Assembly (NCBI GenBank): GCA_965199915.1
Contig: OZ241348.1
Location: 4,588,001-4,652,000, forward strand
From: VXYL01 sp965199915
Lineage (GTDB): Bacteria; Pseudomonadota; Gammaproteobacteria; Pseudomonadales; Azotimanducaceae
Length of the DNA stretch: 64,000 nt
Reading direction: 5' to 3'
The position numbers were made by a program, and so were the translations under genes. Shown here piece by piece: positions 43,973-53,859 of the stretch. Under the pieces are notes generated by a model. The model had not been told where the DNA came from. It did not search any database and saw only the letters and a list, made by a program, of their open reading frames with translations. Position 1 is the stretch's first letter; each line of letters begins with the position of its first letter.

Positions 43973-44028
43973 ATCGCCGCGCAGCACCAAGACGGTGTGG
44001 CCACCGCGGACATTCCGATTGCGCCGCC
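43973..44028 (+). repeat. Displaced gatB fragment
   Basis: cgccgcgcagcaccaagac ... gacattccgattgcgccgcc matches 42354-42411 inside gatB with a few substitutions. It lies between small genes and the Phd-like antitoxin. The stretch 43589-44099 contains no intact gene; besides this fragment I see only degenerate coding-like sequence (SGPRLWAALSPARLSEAL). Confidence 0.75.
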
Positions 44029-44099
44029 TTGGCTGGACATTGACGGTCAGGTGCGACAAGCATAGGGTTTGACCAACTTGGTCGTAGAGGCGATGGGGC

Positions 44100-44393
44100 G
44101 TGGCAAACCGCATGCAACAGGAGCCTTCCCGCGCATCGATGCCGGTGTGGAAGCTGGGGGAGGCAAAAACGAAGCTGAGCAAGGTCGTGCGCCTCGCTGC
44201 GGCGGGTCGGCCGCAGCAAGTGACCGTGAGTGGCCGCCCTGCGGTGGTGGTGGTCTCGACCGACGAGTTCGACAGGCTCCGCGCTGCCAGCGTCGCACGG
44301 ACGCTGCACGAACTCCTGTCGCGGTCGCCGCTGAATCGCGTGGAGTTCGAGCGCGAACCCATCCAAGGGCCAGTGCGCGAGGTGGACATTTGA
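44100..44393 (+). CDS. Phd/YefM-type antitoxin
   Basis: 97 residues from GTG 44100; ATG 44112 is an alternative. WKLGEAKTKLSKVVRLAAAGRPQQVTVSGRPAVVVVSTDEFDRL is the classic Phd/YefM DNA-binding half, followed by a short toxin-neutralising tail (LNRVEFEREPIQGPVREVDI). The stop overlaps a TTG start of a PIN-domain toxin. Antitoxins of this type autorepress their operon. Confidence 0.85.
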   Translation: MANRMQQEPSRASMPVWKLGEAKTKLSKVVRLAAAGRPQQVTVSGRPAVVVVSTDEFDRLRAASVARTLHELLSRSPLNRVEFEREPIQGPVREVDI

Positions 44394-44841
44394 GCGGGTG
44401 GTTGGTGGACACCAACGTCGTGTCCGAGTTGCGCAAGACCAACCCAACCCGACAGTGAAGGCTTGGTCTGACGCGCAGGCGTCGCACAGGTTCTTTCTGA
44501 GCACGGTTACCCTTGCGGAAATCCGCTATGGCATCGAACGTCAGCAAGACGCGGCGCTGCACGAGCAACTGAGCCTGTGGCTCGATCTGGAACTTCGGCC
44601 ATGGTTCGCCGGCCGAATACTCGCCATTGACGAGGAAGTGCTTCTTGAGTGGCGACGCATGGTGGTGTCCGGGCGGTCGCGCGGCATCATCTTCAGCCAT
44701 CCGGACGTGTTCATTGCTGCAACGGCGCGGGTGCATGGCTTGGCCGTATGCACACGCGACGAGCGCGGCTTCCAAAGCGCGGGCATTTCCGTCCTGAATC
44801 CTTGGCGCATGTTCGCAACCCCGGGTTCCGGCAACGATTAG
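44390..44841 (+). pseudogene. PIN-domain (VapC-like) toxin, frameshifted
   Basis: From TTG 44390 the frame reads SGWLVDTNVVSELRKTNP, the first catalytic Asp of a PIN ribonuclease, then meets a stop at 44456-44458. The other frame continues from about 44440 with PNPTVKAWSDAQASHRFFLSTVTLAEIRYGIE, EVLLEWRRM, FIAATARVHGLAVCTRDERGF and a normal end. One extra base in the run accaacccaacccgac explains it. The toxin is probably inactive, while the antitoxin is intact. Confidence 0.75.
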
Positions 44842-44850
44842 CCGACCAAG

Positions 44851-45441
44851 GTGGGCAATGCAGTGGACGAACTGGTGTCAAGCACGGGCGGAGCGCAGCG
44901 TCCCTTGACCCGCGAAGAGCCGCGAGCACAAGAATTGCCACGAAAACCACCACCCGCCGAATCCCTTGCCGCCATCGCGGCCGGCATCCGGCAGGCCGCC
45001 ACGCTCTACTACCAGTTGCTGCTGGTGGTGGGGCGCAGCGGAGCGGGCAAGACGCAAGCCTTGACGTCCGCAAGCAAGCCCGCCGGTGCCCTCGTGGTCA
45101 ACGTGGGCTTGGAACTCGCATCGCGTCTGCTCGAACGAACAACGCGGCAACGCCGCTTGGAGGTGCAGGGATTCCTTGAGGAGCTTGTTGCGACCGCCAG
45201 CGCGGCCAGCGGTGTGGCGCTGCTGGACAACATCGAGGTGCTGTTCGATGCCGATCTGCGACAGGACCCGCTCCGCTTGCTGCAAGCCGTCTCGCGCAAC
45301 AGGACGGTGGTTGCCGCGTGGCCGGGGACGCTGCGCGGCGGCACGCTGCGCTATGCTCCGCCCCCACACCGCGAGTATCGAGAGTATCCGGCGCATGGCC
45401 TGTTGACGGTGGCGCTCGAACACGGCGACGAAACACCATGA
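44851..45441 (+). CDS. brxF: BREX type 3-like P-loop protein BrxF
   Basis: 196 residues from GTG 44851. Walker A VVGRSGAGKT lies at about 57-66 and a Walker B-like strand ALLDNIEVLFD at about 123-133; this small single-domain ATPase preceding brxC is the marker of BREX type 3. The TGA overlaps the ATG of brxC. The N-terminal 45 residues are less conserved in appearance, and part of their DNA recurs behind gatB. Confidence 0.8.
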   Translation: MGNAVDELVSSTGGAQRPLTREEPRAQELPRKPPPAESLAAIAAGIRQAATLYYQLLLVVGRSGAGKTQALTSASKPAGALVVNVGLELASRLLERTTRQRRLEVQGFLEELVATASAASGVALLDNIEVLFDADLRQDPLRLLQAVSRNRTVVAAWPGTLRGGTLRYAPPPHREYREYPAHGLLTVALEHGDETP

Positions 45442-48400
45442 AATACCGTGAACTGATTCAATTCGAGCCCATCGAGTCCGTGGTGCAGCTGCGCAACGCG
45501 AACCGTGCGGAGCACGCCCGACGGCTGGTTGAGACCTACGTCGTTTCCGACGAAATGGCGGAGCGGCTAGCCAACCTAGCCATCCCCCACCTCCAGTTCG
45601 ACCGGCCGGCGGACAACAAGGGCCTCTTGGTGGTGGGCAACTACGGCACCGGCAAGTCGCACCTGATGTCCGTGGTTTCGGCGGTGGCGGAGAACGGCGA
45701 CTTCGCAGCTTGCGTTGGCCAGGCGGAAGCGGCGGCCGCGCTGGCGCTAGTCGCCGGCAGATTCCAAGTGGTGCGCACCGAGATCGGCGCTTCCACCATG
45801 TCGTTGCGGGACATTCTGACCGGCGAGCTGGAGCAGGGGTTGGAACGGGCGGGCGTGGAATACCGCTTTCCGCCCACCAGCCAAGTGGTGTCCAACAAGC
45901 ACTGCTTTGAGGAGATGATGTCCGCGTTCCACCGCGCGTTCCCGGACCAGGGCCTGCTGCTGGTGGTGGACGAACTTCTGGACTATTTGCGCTCGCGCAA
46001 GGATCAGGAGCTCATCTTGGACTTGAACTTCCTGCGCGAAATCGGCGAAGCGTGCAAAGACCTGCGCCTGCGCTTCATGGCCGGCGTGCAAGAGGCCATC
46101 TTCGACAACGAACGCCTTGCCTTCGCCGCCGACTCCCTGCGCCGCGTGCAGGATCGCTTCGCGCAGATCGTCATCGCCAAGAGCGACGTGAAGTTCGTGG
46201 TGGCCGAACGGCTGCTGCGAAAGACCGCCGAGCAGCAAGCGAAGATACGCGACTATCTGACGCCGTTCGGGAAGTTCTACGAGCGCTTGAACGAAGGCAT
46301 GGACGAGTATGTGCGCTTGTTCCCCGTCCATCCGCAGTACATCGACACTTTCGAGCGCGTGGCGGCTGCGGAAAAGCGCGAGGCTCTGCGCACGCTCTCC
46401 AATACCATGAAGGGGATGCTGGATGCCCATGTGCCCAACGACCACCCGGGTCTCATCGCCTACGACAGCTATTGGGGAAACCTGATCGGCAACCCGGCGT
46501 TCCGCGCCGTGCCGGACATCAAGGCCGTGATGGATTGCAGCGAGACGCTGGAAGGGCGCGTGCAGCAAGCGTTCACGCGCCCGGCGTACAAGCCGATGGC
46601 GTTGCGGCTGATCCATGCGCTTTCCGTGCATCGCCTGACGCAGAACGACATCCACGCCGCCCTGGGCGCCACCGCCAAGGAACTGCGCGACGGTCTGTGC
46701 CTGTACCAGCCGGGCATCGAGGACCTGGGCGGCGACCCCGCCGACGATTTGCTCACCCAAGTGGAAACCGTGCTCCGCGAAATCCACCGTACGGTGAACG
46801 GCCAGTTCATTTCCTCCAATGCGCACAATGGCCAGTTCTACTTGGATTTGCAGAAGACGGACGACTTCGACGCCCACATCGAGCGCCGCGCCGAGAGCCT
46901 GGACGCCTCAAAGCTGGACCGCTACTACTATGTGGCGCTGTGCCAGCTCATGGAGTGCTCGGACGAAACGTACGTGACCGGCTTCAACATCTGGGAACAC
47001 GAGCTCACTTGGCTTGAGCGCAAGGCGGCGCGCAACGGCTACTTGTTCTTCGGCGCTCCGAACGAGCGATCCACGGCGGTGCCGCCGCGGGATTTCTACC
47101 TCTACTTCGTCCAGCCCTTCGAGCCGCCACGCTTCAAGGACGAACAGAAGGCCGACGAGGTCTTCTTCCATCTCGCCGGCATGGATGAGGACTTTCGCCA
47201 ACCGCTACGCGCCTACGCCGCTGCTCTGGACCTCGCGGCGACATCCTCTGGCCACGCCAAGCACACTTACGAAAACAAGGCGGCCGAATCCCTGCGCGAA
47301 CTGGTGAAGTGGTTGCGAACGCACATGGCGCAAGCGTTTCGCGTCACCCACCGAGGCCGTGCGCGGGCCATGCTTGATTGGGCCCGAGGCGGCAGGTCGT
47401 TGCGCGAACTGTCCGCAACCCCGGACGACGAACGCATCAACTTCCGCGACTTGGTGAACACCATCGCCGGCATCTGCCTGGCCCCCCACTTCGAGGATCA
47501 AGCGCCCGACTACCCCGTGTTCTCGGTACACATCACCGGCGGCAACCGCGCTCAAGCCGCTCAAGACGCTCTACGCGCCATCGCCGGCCAGCATCGCAGC
47601 CGTCAGGCGACGGCAATTCTCGATGCCCTGGAACTGCTCGACGGCGACCGGCTAGCGCCGGAAAACTCGAAGTACGCCCAACACATCCTCAACGCGATGG
47701 CGGAAAAGGGGCATGGTCGCGTGTTGAACCGGGTCGAGTTGATTCGCGACGAGCTCGGCGTGGAATACATGGCCCCGTCGCGGTTGCGGTTGGAACCGGA
47801 ATGGGTGGCGGTGGTGTTGGCCACGCTCGTCTATTCCGGCCATGTGGTGTTGGCCACCACCGGCCGGAAGTTCGACGCGGTTGGATTGCCACAGTTGGCA
47901 GCCGTTGCCATCAGCGATCTGACCAGCTTCAAGCACATCGAGCGCCCCAAGGAGTGGAACCTGCCGGCATTGACCGCCCTCTTCGAGTTGCTCGAACTGG
48001 CGCCGGGGATGGCCCAGCTCATCACCCAAGGCAAGGACGAGCCGGTGCAGCAAATGCAGAAAGCGGCTGGCGCGACGGTTGAACAGCTGGTGGTCGCCGG
48101 CCAGCACCTGCGCGATGGCTTCGTATTCTGGGGCCGAACCTTGCTGACCGAAGACGAAGCCAAGCTACTGCACAGCCGGCTTGACAACGCCAAGGCGTTC
48201 CTGGAAGCGCTGCAACCCTACAACTCGCCCGGCAAGCTGAAGAACTTCCGCTACGAGGCCCAAGAGGTCGCCGCGCATCGCGACGGTTTTCAAGCCCTGC
48301 AGGAGGCGCAAGCGCTCGCCACGTTGTGCGCCGATCTGGGCACGCTGGCGTCCTATCTCGCAACTGCCGAAGCCGGATTGCCGACGGAGGGCAACTGGGC

Positions 48401-49166
48401 GGCCAAGGTGAAAGCCGCCAAGAACGACATCGCCGCCCAACTCGGCGATCCGAAGGCGCGGTCCGCCCCCAACTTCCGGCAGCAGACCAAACGCCGCCTT
48501 CTGCAACTCAAGGCGGAGTATGTGCGGGACTACTTGGCCCAGCACACGAGAGCGCGCCTTGGTGTGGAGGGCGACGAGCGCAAAGCGAAGCTGCTCGGCG
48601 ATGTACGCTTGCGAACGCTGCAGCGCCTGACCGCCATCGACTTGATGCCGGAGCAGCATCTGAACAGCTGGCTCCGCCGGATCGTCGAGCTCGAGAGCTG
48701 TTTCGCGCTGACCGAGCAGGACTTGCAAGCCGCCCCGGCGTGCCCGCATTGCGGCTTCAAGGCAGGCACGGGGTCTGGCCCTTCCGCGGAGGCGATGCTC
48801 ACCGGCTTGGACGCCGAGCTCGATGCCTTGACGGATGCTTGGACGCAAACGCTCTTGGCCAACTTGGACGACCCCGCGGCCAGGGCCAGCATGACGTTGC
48901 TGGAATCCGACGCGGCCAACTTGGTGGCCGAGTTCGCCCAAGCCGGCCGCTTGCCGGGCGAAGTAGGCGACGACTTCGTGCAAGCCTTGAAGGATGTGCT
49001 CTCCGGCCTAGAGAAGGTCTCGGTGACCACCGAGAGCCTCCGCGCCGCCCTGCTCGCCGGCGGCGTGCCCGCCAAACCGGAGGAGATGAAGCAGCGCTTC
49101 GGTGCGTATGTGGACGGGTTGGTGAAGGGCAAGACGCCCAGCAAGACGCGGATTGTGGTGGAATAG
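45438..49166 (+). CDS. brxC: BREX ATPase BrxC (DUF6079-like)
   Basis: 1242 residues from ATG 45438, coupled to brxF. Walker A VVGNYGTGKSHLM is at about 65-77 and a Walker B strand GLLLVVDELLDYL at about 172-184. The N-terminal EYRELIQFEPIESVVQLR-type opening, and a zinc-finger-like CPHC near residue 1100, are typical of DUF6079 BREX proteins. In BREX, BrxC is an AAA-like ATPase that assembles with PglX and PglZ on DNA. Length and frame are intact. Confidence 0.85.
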   Translation: MKYRELIQFEPIESVVQLRNANRAEHARRLVETYVVSDEMAERLANLAIPHLQFDRPADNKGLLVVGNYGTGKSHLMSVVSAVAENGDFAACVGQAEAAAALALVAGRFQVVRTEIGASTMSLRDILTGELEQGLERAGVEYRFPPTSQVVSNKHCFEEMMSAFHRAFPDQGLLLVVDELLDYLRSRKDQELILDLNFLREIGEACKDLRLRFMAGVQEAIFDNERLAFAADSLRRVQDRFAQIVIAKSDVKFVVAERLLRKTAEQQAKIRDYLTPFGKFYERLNEGMDEYVRLFPVHPQYIDTFERVAAAEKREALRTLSNTMKGMLDAHVPNDHPGLIAYDSYWGNLIGNPAFRAVPDIKAVMDCSETLEGRVQQAFTRPAYKPMALRLIHALSVHRLTQNDIHAALGATAKELRDGLCLYQPGIEDLGGDPADDLLTQVETVLREIHRTVNGQFISSNAHNGQFYLDLQKTDDFDAHIERRAESLDASKLDRYYYVALCQLMECSDETYVTGFNIWEHELTWLERKAARNGYLFFGAPNERSTAVPPRDFYLYFVQPFEPPRFKDEQKADEVFFHLAGMDEDFRQPLRAYAAALDLAATSSGHAKHTYENKAAESLRELVKWLRTHMAQAFRVTHRGRARAMLDWARGGRSLRELSATPDDERINFRDLVNTIAGICLAPHFEDQAPDYPVFSVHITGGNRAQAAQDALRAIAGQHRSRQATAILDALELLDGDRLAPENSKYAQHILNAMAEKGHGRVLNRVELIRDELGVEYMAPSRLRLEPEWVAVVLATLVYSGHVVLATTGRKFDAVGLPQLAAVAISDLTSFKHIERPKEWNLPALTALFELLELAPGMAQLITQGKDEPVQQMQKAAGATVEQLVVAGQHLRDGFVFWGRTLLTEDEAKLLHSRLDNAKAFLEALQPYNSPGKLKNFRYEAQEVAAHRDGFQALQEAQALATLCADLGTLASYLATAEAGLPTEGNWAAKVKAAKNDIAAQLGDPKARSAPNFRQQTKRRLLQLKAEYVRDYLAQHTRARLGVEGDERKAKLLGDVRLRTLQRLTAIDLMPEQHLNSWLRRIVELESCFALTEQDLQAAPACPHCGFKAGTGSGPSAEAMLTGLDAELDALTDAWTQTLLANLDDPAARASMTLLESDAANLVAEFAQAGRLPGEVGDDFVQALKDVLSGLEKVSVTTESLRAALLAGGVPAKPEEMKQRFGAYVDGLVKGKTPSKTRIVVE

Positions 49167-49170
49167 CCAC

Positions 49171-51081
49171 ATGACCCGTGAAGAGCTAGTCGAGCGCCTG
49201 CGGAAATACGAGTGGTCGGACATCGAGTTCAAGCAAGCTCGCCGAGGCGTTCCACAGGACGCCTACAAGACCGTTTCCGCATTCGCCAACACCGCTGGCG
49301 GCTGGCTTGTGTTTGGCGTCCGCGACTCCAGCGGCACCTTGGATGTGGTTGGCGTGGTGGAAGTGGACAAGGTGCAGAACGACTTCCTGAGCACCCTCCG
49401 GGCTGGCAACAAGCTGAACCGCGTGATCGCGGTGGACGAGCAAGCCGAGGAAATGGATGGCAAGACCTTGCTGGTGTTCCACGTTCCCGAGTCGCCGAGG
49501 GGCGACAAGCCGGTCTACCTCGGCGGCGACATTCGCGAGTCCTACATCCGTCGCGGCGCTGGCGACGAGCGTTGCACGATGCCGGAGATCGAGCGGTTCC
49601 TGCGCGATGCCGCCGCCGACTACGACGGCCAAGTGGTGGACTTGGACGCCGAGCGGTTCTTCGACCCCGATTCCCTGGGTTGGTATCGCCGCGTATTCGA
49701 CGATCGCAATCCCGGCCGGCGACGAGAGCTGCCGGACATGGAGTTCCTGCACGAGTGGGGCTTTGTCGTCGAGCGTGGCGGCCGTCTCGCGCCTACGCTG
49801 GCGGCGGTGTTGGTGTTGGGCAGAGGGCGCTATGTGCGCCAAGTCTTGCACCGGCCGGTGGTGGATTGCCAGTTCATCGACTCTACTTTCGATGCTTGGC
49901 CGCCCGATCTGCGCTGGAGCGATCGCGTCGTGGTCGAGGAAAACTTGGTGCAGGCATGGCTCATACTTTCCGAGCGCTATGTGCGGCGGGCCGACCGCCC
50001 GTTCCGCATCGACCCGGCGACGCTGCGGCGCGATGACGACCCGCCGGACTACATATCCTTCCGGGAGTCGGCCATCAACCTGCTGCTCCATCAGGACTAC
50101 GGCGATCAGGGGCGGCACGCCAGCATCCGTCTGTTTCGGGATCGGATGGAGTTCCGCAATCCAGGGGACGCCTTCGCGACCATAGATGAGCTCTTGGAAC
50201 CCGGCGCCAAGGACGAGCGTAATCCGAAAATCGTCGCGGCGTTCCGCCGGCTAGGCCTGAGCGAACAGGCAGGCGCCGGCATCCGGGCGATTTTCCGCAA
50301 CTGGCAGGCGTTGGGCCATGTGCCACCGATGATCGACAACGACAAGACGAAAAAAGCCTTTGAGGTATGCCTCGTACGGGAAACGCTGCTGAGCGAGGAG
50401 CAACGTCTCTTCCAGTCCCGCTTGGGGCTGCGCTTGAACGACGCGCAAGCGCGGGTGTTCGCCTTTGCCTGCCGTCAGGGGCGCGTTTCGCTTGTTGACG
50501 CGAAGGCGGTGACAGGGTGGAGCGGTGCGGAAGCATCCGCCACCTTGGAGGCGCTCCAAGTGCAGAGCGTGTTGCAGCCCCTGCAGGAGGGGTCGTACAG
50601 ACTTGCGGAGCACCTTGAAGGGCATGCCGACCTCCCGCTGCTTGGTCAGTCCGAGAGTGACCAAGTACGCGGCAGCCCCAGCGACTTAGGCAGTGACTTG
50701 GTCACTGACCCACCTGACGCAGTGGACATCGATGCCATGTCCACTGCACAAGTAGCCCATAGGCCAAGCTCCATGTCCACTGAACATGGGAGCGATGTTC
50801 ACATGCCGGCTGCCGCACTTTCCGACATCCAATGGCGCATCGTGGCCTCTTGCGACGTGCCCCGCCTGCTGGCCGAGATCATGGATGATCTCGGTGTCGT
50901 CAACCGCGGCTACTTCAAGAAAACGCACCTAGACCCGTTGATCCGCGCAGGCTTCATCGCCTTGACGAATCCGGCCCAGCCGCGAGCGCCCAGCCAGCGG
51001 TACATGCTGACCGAGGCCGGGGTGGAGTTGAAGACATCCCGCCTCCTCCTCACAGGCGATGAGAACGTTGGCCCAGACTGA
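49171..51081 (+). CDS. AlbA_2/Schlafen-like ATPase with winged-helix domains, BREX-associated
   Basis: 636 residues from ATG 49171, five bases after brxC. Residues ~10-125 form an AlbA_2 domain (WSDIEFKQARRG, AFANTAGGWLVFGV). A RecG-like HATPase_c_4 region follows (INLLLHQDYGDQGRHASIRL near 300, LGLSEQAGAGIRAIF near 360). The C-terminal part carries two helix-turn-helix-like segments separated by a Ser/Thr/Met-rich linker (about 510-540). It is not a core BREX gene; a regulatory or sensing role for the operon is plausible. It overlaps the methyltransferase gene by 23 bases. Confidence 0.75.
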   Translation: MTREELVERLRKYEWSDIEFKQARRGVPQDAYKTVSAFANTAGGWLVFGVRDSSGTLDVVGVVEVDKVQNDFLSTLRAGNKLNRVIAVDEQAEEMDGKTLLVFHVPESPRGDKPVYLGGDIRESYIRRGAGDERCTMPEIERFLRDAAADYDGQVVDLDAERFFDPDSLGWYRRVFDDRNPGRRRELPDMEFLHEWGFVVERGGRLAPTLAAVLVLGRGRYVRQVLHRPVVDCQFIDSTFDAWPPDLRWSDRVVVEENLVQAWLILSERYVRRADRPFRIDPATLRRDDDPPDYISFRESAINLLLHQDYGDQGRHASIRLFRDRMEFRNPGDAFATIDELLEPGAKDERNPKIVAAFRRLGLSEQAGAGIRAIFRNWQALGHVPPMIDNDKTKKAFEVCLVRETLLSEEQRLFQSRLGLRLNDAQARVFAFACRQGRVSLVDAKAVTGWSGAEASATLEALQVQSVLQPLQEGSYRLAEHLEGHADLPLLGQSESDQVRGSPSDLGSDLVTDPPDAVDIDAMSTAQVAHRPSSMSTEHGSDVHMPAAALSDIQWRIVASCDVPRLLAEIMDDLGVVNRGYFKKTHLDPLIRAGFIALTNPAQPRAPSQRYMLTEAGVELKTSRLLLTGDENVGPD

Positions 51082-53857
51082 AGATTCCAGCCTGTTGCCC
51101 GATGCGCCAACCGCGGACCGAAAGGGCCCCGTCGAGTGCTTCGGCATGATGTTCGACTCCGACGATGACCGGCGGAGCTATTTCCTCGCCCGACTGAAGG
51201 CGAAACTCCCCGACTTGCGGCAGCGCACGGACTTTCCCATCGGCGAAGACGAGGACATCCTGCGCCTTTCGGACCCGCCCTACTACACGGCCTGCCCCAA
51301 CCCGTTCCTCGCCGAGTTCGTGGAACACCACGGCAAGCCCTACGACCCCGACGAGCCGTACCATCGGGAGCCTTTCGCCGTGGACGTGAGCGTGGGCAAG
51401 ACCGATCCGCTCTACAAGGCCCACGGCTACCACACCAAGGTGCCCCACCGCGCCATCGTGCCGTCCATCCTCCACTACACGGTGCCGGGCGACGTTGTGC
51501 TCGATGGCTTCTGCGGATCCGGGATGACTGGCGTTGCCGCCCAATGGTGCGGCACGGCGCCGCGCGAATACCGCATGGAGTTGGAGCAGCAGTGGAGGAA
51601 GGAGGGCCGGCAACCGCCCAAGTGGGGCGCTCGGCGAGCTATTCTCGGCGACCTCTCCCCGGCTGCCACCTTCATTGCCGCCAACTACAACATTCCCTTT
51701 GACGTGGATGCGTTCGCAGACGCCGCGCAGAAGCTCTTGGACGACGTCGAGGAAGAGATCGGCTGGATGTACGAGACGCAGCACACGGACGGGAAGACGA
51801 AGGGGCGGATCCGCTACACCGTATGGAGCGAGTGCTTTACCTGCCCGGCGTGCGCGGAAGAAATCGTGTACACCGAACAAGCGCTTGACAGCGCCACCGG
51901 TAGGATAAAACCTGCGTTCCCGTGCCCCAATTGTGGTGCCACATTGACGAAGAGGCAGCTCAATCGTTCCTATTTGTCCACCCGCGACGCCGCGCTCGGC
52001 AACGTGGTGAAGACGACGAAACGAGTACCCGTTTCCATCGTCTACGCCGCGAATGGCCAAGTTTGCGCGAAGGCACCGGACGAGGGCGATGTGGCAAGGC
52101 TGCGCGAGATCGAGGACCTGCCGGTTCCGGCTGACCTCCCGGTGGACGCGATGATGCACAAGCCGGCTGGAGAAGTTTGGGGGGACCAATGGCGAAAGGG
52201 CGTGTCGTCATTTACGCATGTTCACCACCTGTTCCTACCGCGTGCGCAACATTCCCTCTCGGCAATATGGCGGCGCGCGACCGAGTGCCCAGACAACCGA
52301 CAACGAAACATGCTCCTGTTTCTAACGGAGCAGGCAATTGTTGGCATGTCGTTGCAGAACAGGTACGGACCCTTGCACTATTCGCAAGTCAACCGCCACA
52401 TGGCCGGCCGTGTGCAGGTCAGCTCCCAGCACTCCGAACCAACGCCCTGGTATGTGCTTGGCGGAAAGCTAGGGCGCTTGACGAAGACTTTTCGACAAAA
52501 CCCGTTCCACGACGCCACAATTGGATTGACGACCGCGGACTGTTCCAATCTGCCCCTCCTCGACAATTCGGTGGATTATGTTTTCACCGATCCCCCCTTC
52601 GGCGACAATTTGGCCTACAGCGAGCTCAATTTCCTCAACGAATCCTTTCTGCGCGCCTTCACGCGAAACAAGCCGGAAGCCATCGTCAGCCGAACGCAGC
52701 GGAAGGACGCCGCCGCCTATCAGCGCCTCATGCAACGCTGCTTCCAAGAGTGTCAACGAGTGCTCAAGCCGGGCCGCTGGATGACGCTGGTCTTCCACAA
52801 TTCGAGAAACGCCATCTGGAACGCCGTCCAAGAGGCCATGATGGCCGCCGGCTTCGTCGTCGCCGACGTCAGAGTTCTGGACAAGCGGCAGGGGACGTTC
52901 AACCAAGTCAAGGCGTCCCAAGCCGTCAAGCAGGACCTCGTGATCTCCGCCTACAAGCCGAACGGCGGCCTGGAGAAGAGATTCCAGCTAGCGGCCGGCA
53001 CTGAGGAAGGCGTTTGGGACTTCGTCCGCACGCATCTCGGTCGCCTTCCTTTGTTCGTGGAGAGAGATGGCAGCGTGGAGGTCGTGTCGGAGCGCCAAGA
53101 CTACCTCTTGTACGACCGCATGGTCGCCTTCCACGTCCTGCGCGGTGTCACCGTGCCGCTGTCCGCCGCCGAGTTCTACGAGGCCCTCCGCCAACGCTTC
53201 GCGCAGCGAGACGGCATGTGCTTTCTTCCGGAGCAAGTCGTCGAGTACGACCGCAGGCGCGCAAAAGCAAACGGCGTACTGCAGCTCGAACTCTTTGTCA
53301 AAGACGAAGAGACGGCGATCCAGTGGCTGCGCCACCAACTCGACAAGAAGCCGCAGACCTTCCAGGACATCCACCCCGCCTACATCCAAGAGCTCGGCGG
53401 CTGGGCCAAACACGAGAAGATGCTGGAACTCTCCCGCCTGCTCAAGGAAAACTTCCTCCACTACGACGGCACCGGCGAAGTGCCCCCGCAGATCCACACC
53501 TACCTCTCGACCAACTTCAAGGACCTTCGCAACCTCTCGAAGGACGCCCTCGCCCTCCGAACCAAGGCGAAGGCTCGCTGGTACGTCCCGGACCCCCACA
53601 AAGCCGCCGATTTGGAGAAGCTCCGCGAACGCACGCTGCTTCGCGAGTTCGCGGAGTACCAAAACGCAGACCTGCGCCGCCTCAAGGTCTTCCGCTTGGA
53701 AGCCATCCGCGCCGGCTTCCGCCGCGCCTGGCAGGAACAAGACTACGCCACGATCGTTGCCGTGGGCGGGAAGATCCCCAGCGGCGTCATCCAAGAGGAT
53801 CCGAAGCTCCTCATGTGGCTAGACCAAGCGACTGTTCGCCAAGAACAGGCAGTGTAG
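51059..53857 (+). CDS. pglX: BREX type 3-like DNA methyltransferase PglX
   Basis: 932 residues from ATG 51059. The N-terminus has SDPPYYTACPNPF (about 71-83); motif I VVLDGFCGSGMTGVAA lies at about 146-161; motif IV TDPPFGDN lies at about 509-516. Between motifs I and IV is a zinc ribbon (CPAC and CPNC, about 261 and 286). In BREX the PglX enzyme N6-methylates adenine in a non-palindromic site and marks self DNA. The C-terminal 250 residues are helical and probably bind target DNA or BrxC. It starts inside the preceding gene. Confidence 0.82.
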   Translation: MRTLAQTEDSSLLPDAPTADRKGPVECFGMMFDSDDDRRSYFLARLKAKLPDLRQRTDFPIGEDEDILRLSDPPYYTACPNPFLAEFVEHHGKPYDPDEPYHREPFAVDVSVGKTDPLYKAHGYHTKVPHRAIVPSILHYTVPGDVVLDGFCGSGMTGVAAQWCGTAPREYRMELEQQWRKEGRQPPKWGARRAILGDLSPAATFIAANYNIPFDVDAFADAAQKLLDDVEEEIGWMYETQHTDGKTKGRIRYTVWSECFTCPACAEEIVYTEQALDSATGRIKPAFPCPNCGATLTKRQLNRSYLSTRDAALGNVVKTTKRVPVSIVYAANGQVCAKAPDEGDVARLREIEDLPVPADLPVDAMMHKPAGEVWGDQWRKGVSSFTHVHHLFLPRAQHSLSAIWRRATECPDNRQRNMLLFLTEQAIVGMSLQNRYGPLHYSQVNRHMAGRVQVSSQHSEPTPWYVLGGKLGRLTKTFRQNPFHDATIGLTTADCSNLPLLDNSVDYVFTDPPFGDNLAYSELNFLNESFLRAFTRNKPEAIVSRTQRKDAAAYQRLMQRCFQECQRVLKPGRWMTLVFHNSRNAIWNAVQEAMMAAGFVVADVRVLDKRQGTFNQVKASQAVKQDLVISAYKPNGGLEKRFQLAAGTEEGVWDFVRTHLGRLPLFVERDGSVEVVSERQDYLLYDRMVAFHVLRGVTVPLSAAEFYEALRQRFAQRDGMCFLPEQVVEYDRRRAKANGVLQLELFVKDEETAIQWLRHQLDKKPQTFQDIHPAYIQELGGWAKHEKMLELSRLLKENFLHYDGTGEVPPQIHTYLSTNFKDLRNLSKDALALRTKAKARWYVPDPHKAADLEKLRERTLLREFAEYQNADLRRLKVFRLEAIRAGFRRAWQEQDYATIVAVGGKIPSGVIQEDPKLLMWLDQATVRQEQAV

Positions 53858-53859
53858 TC

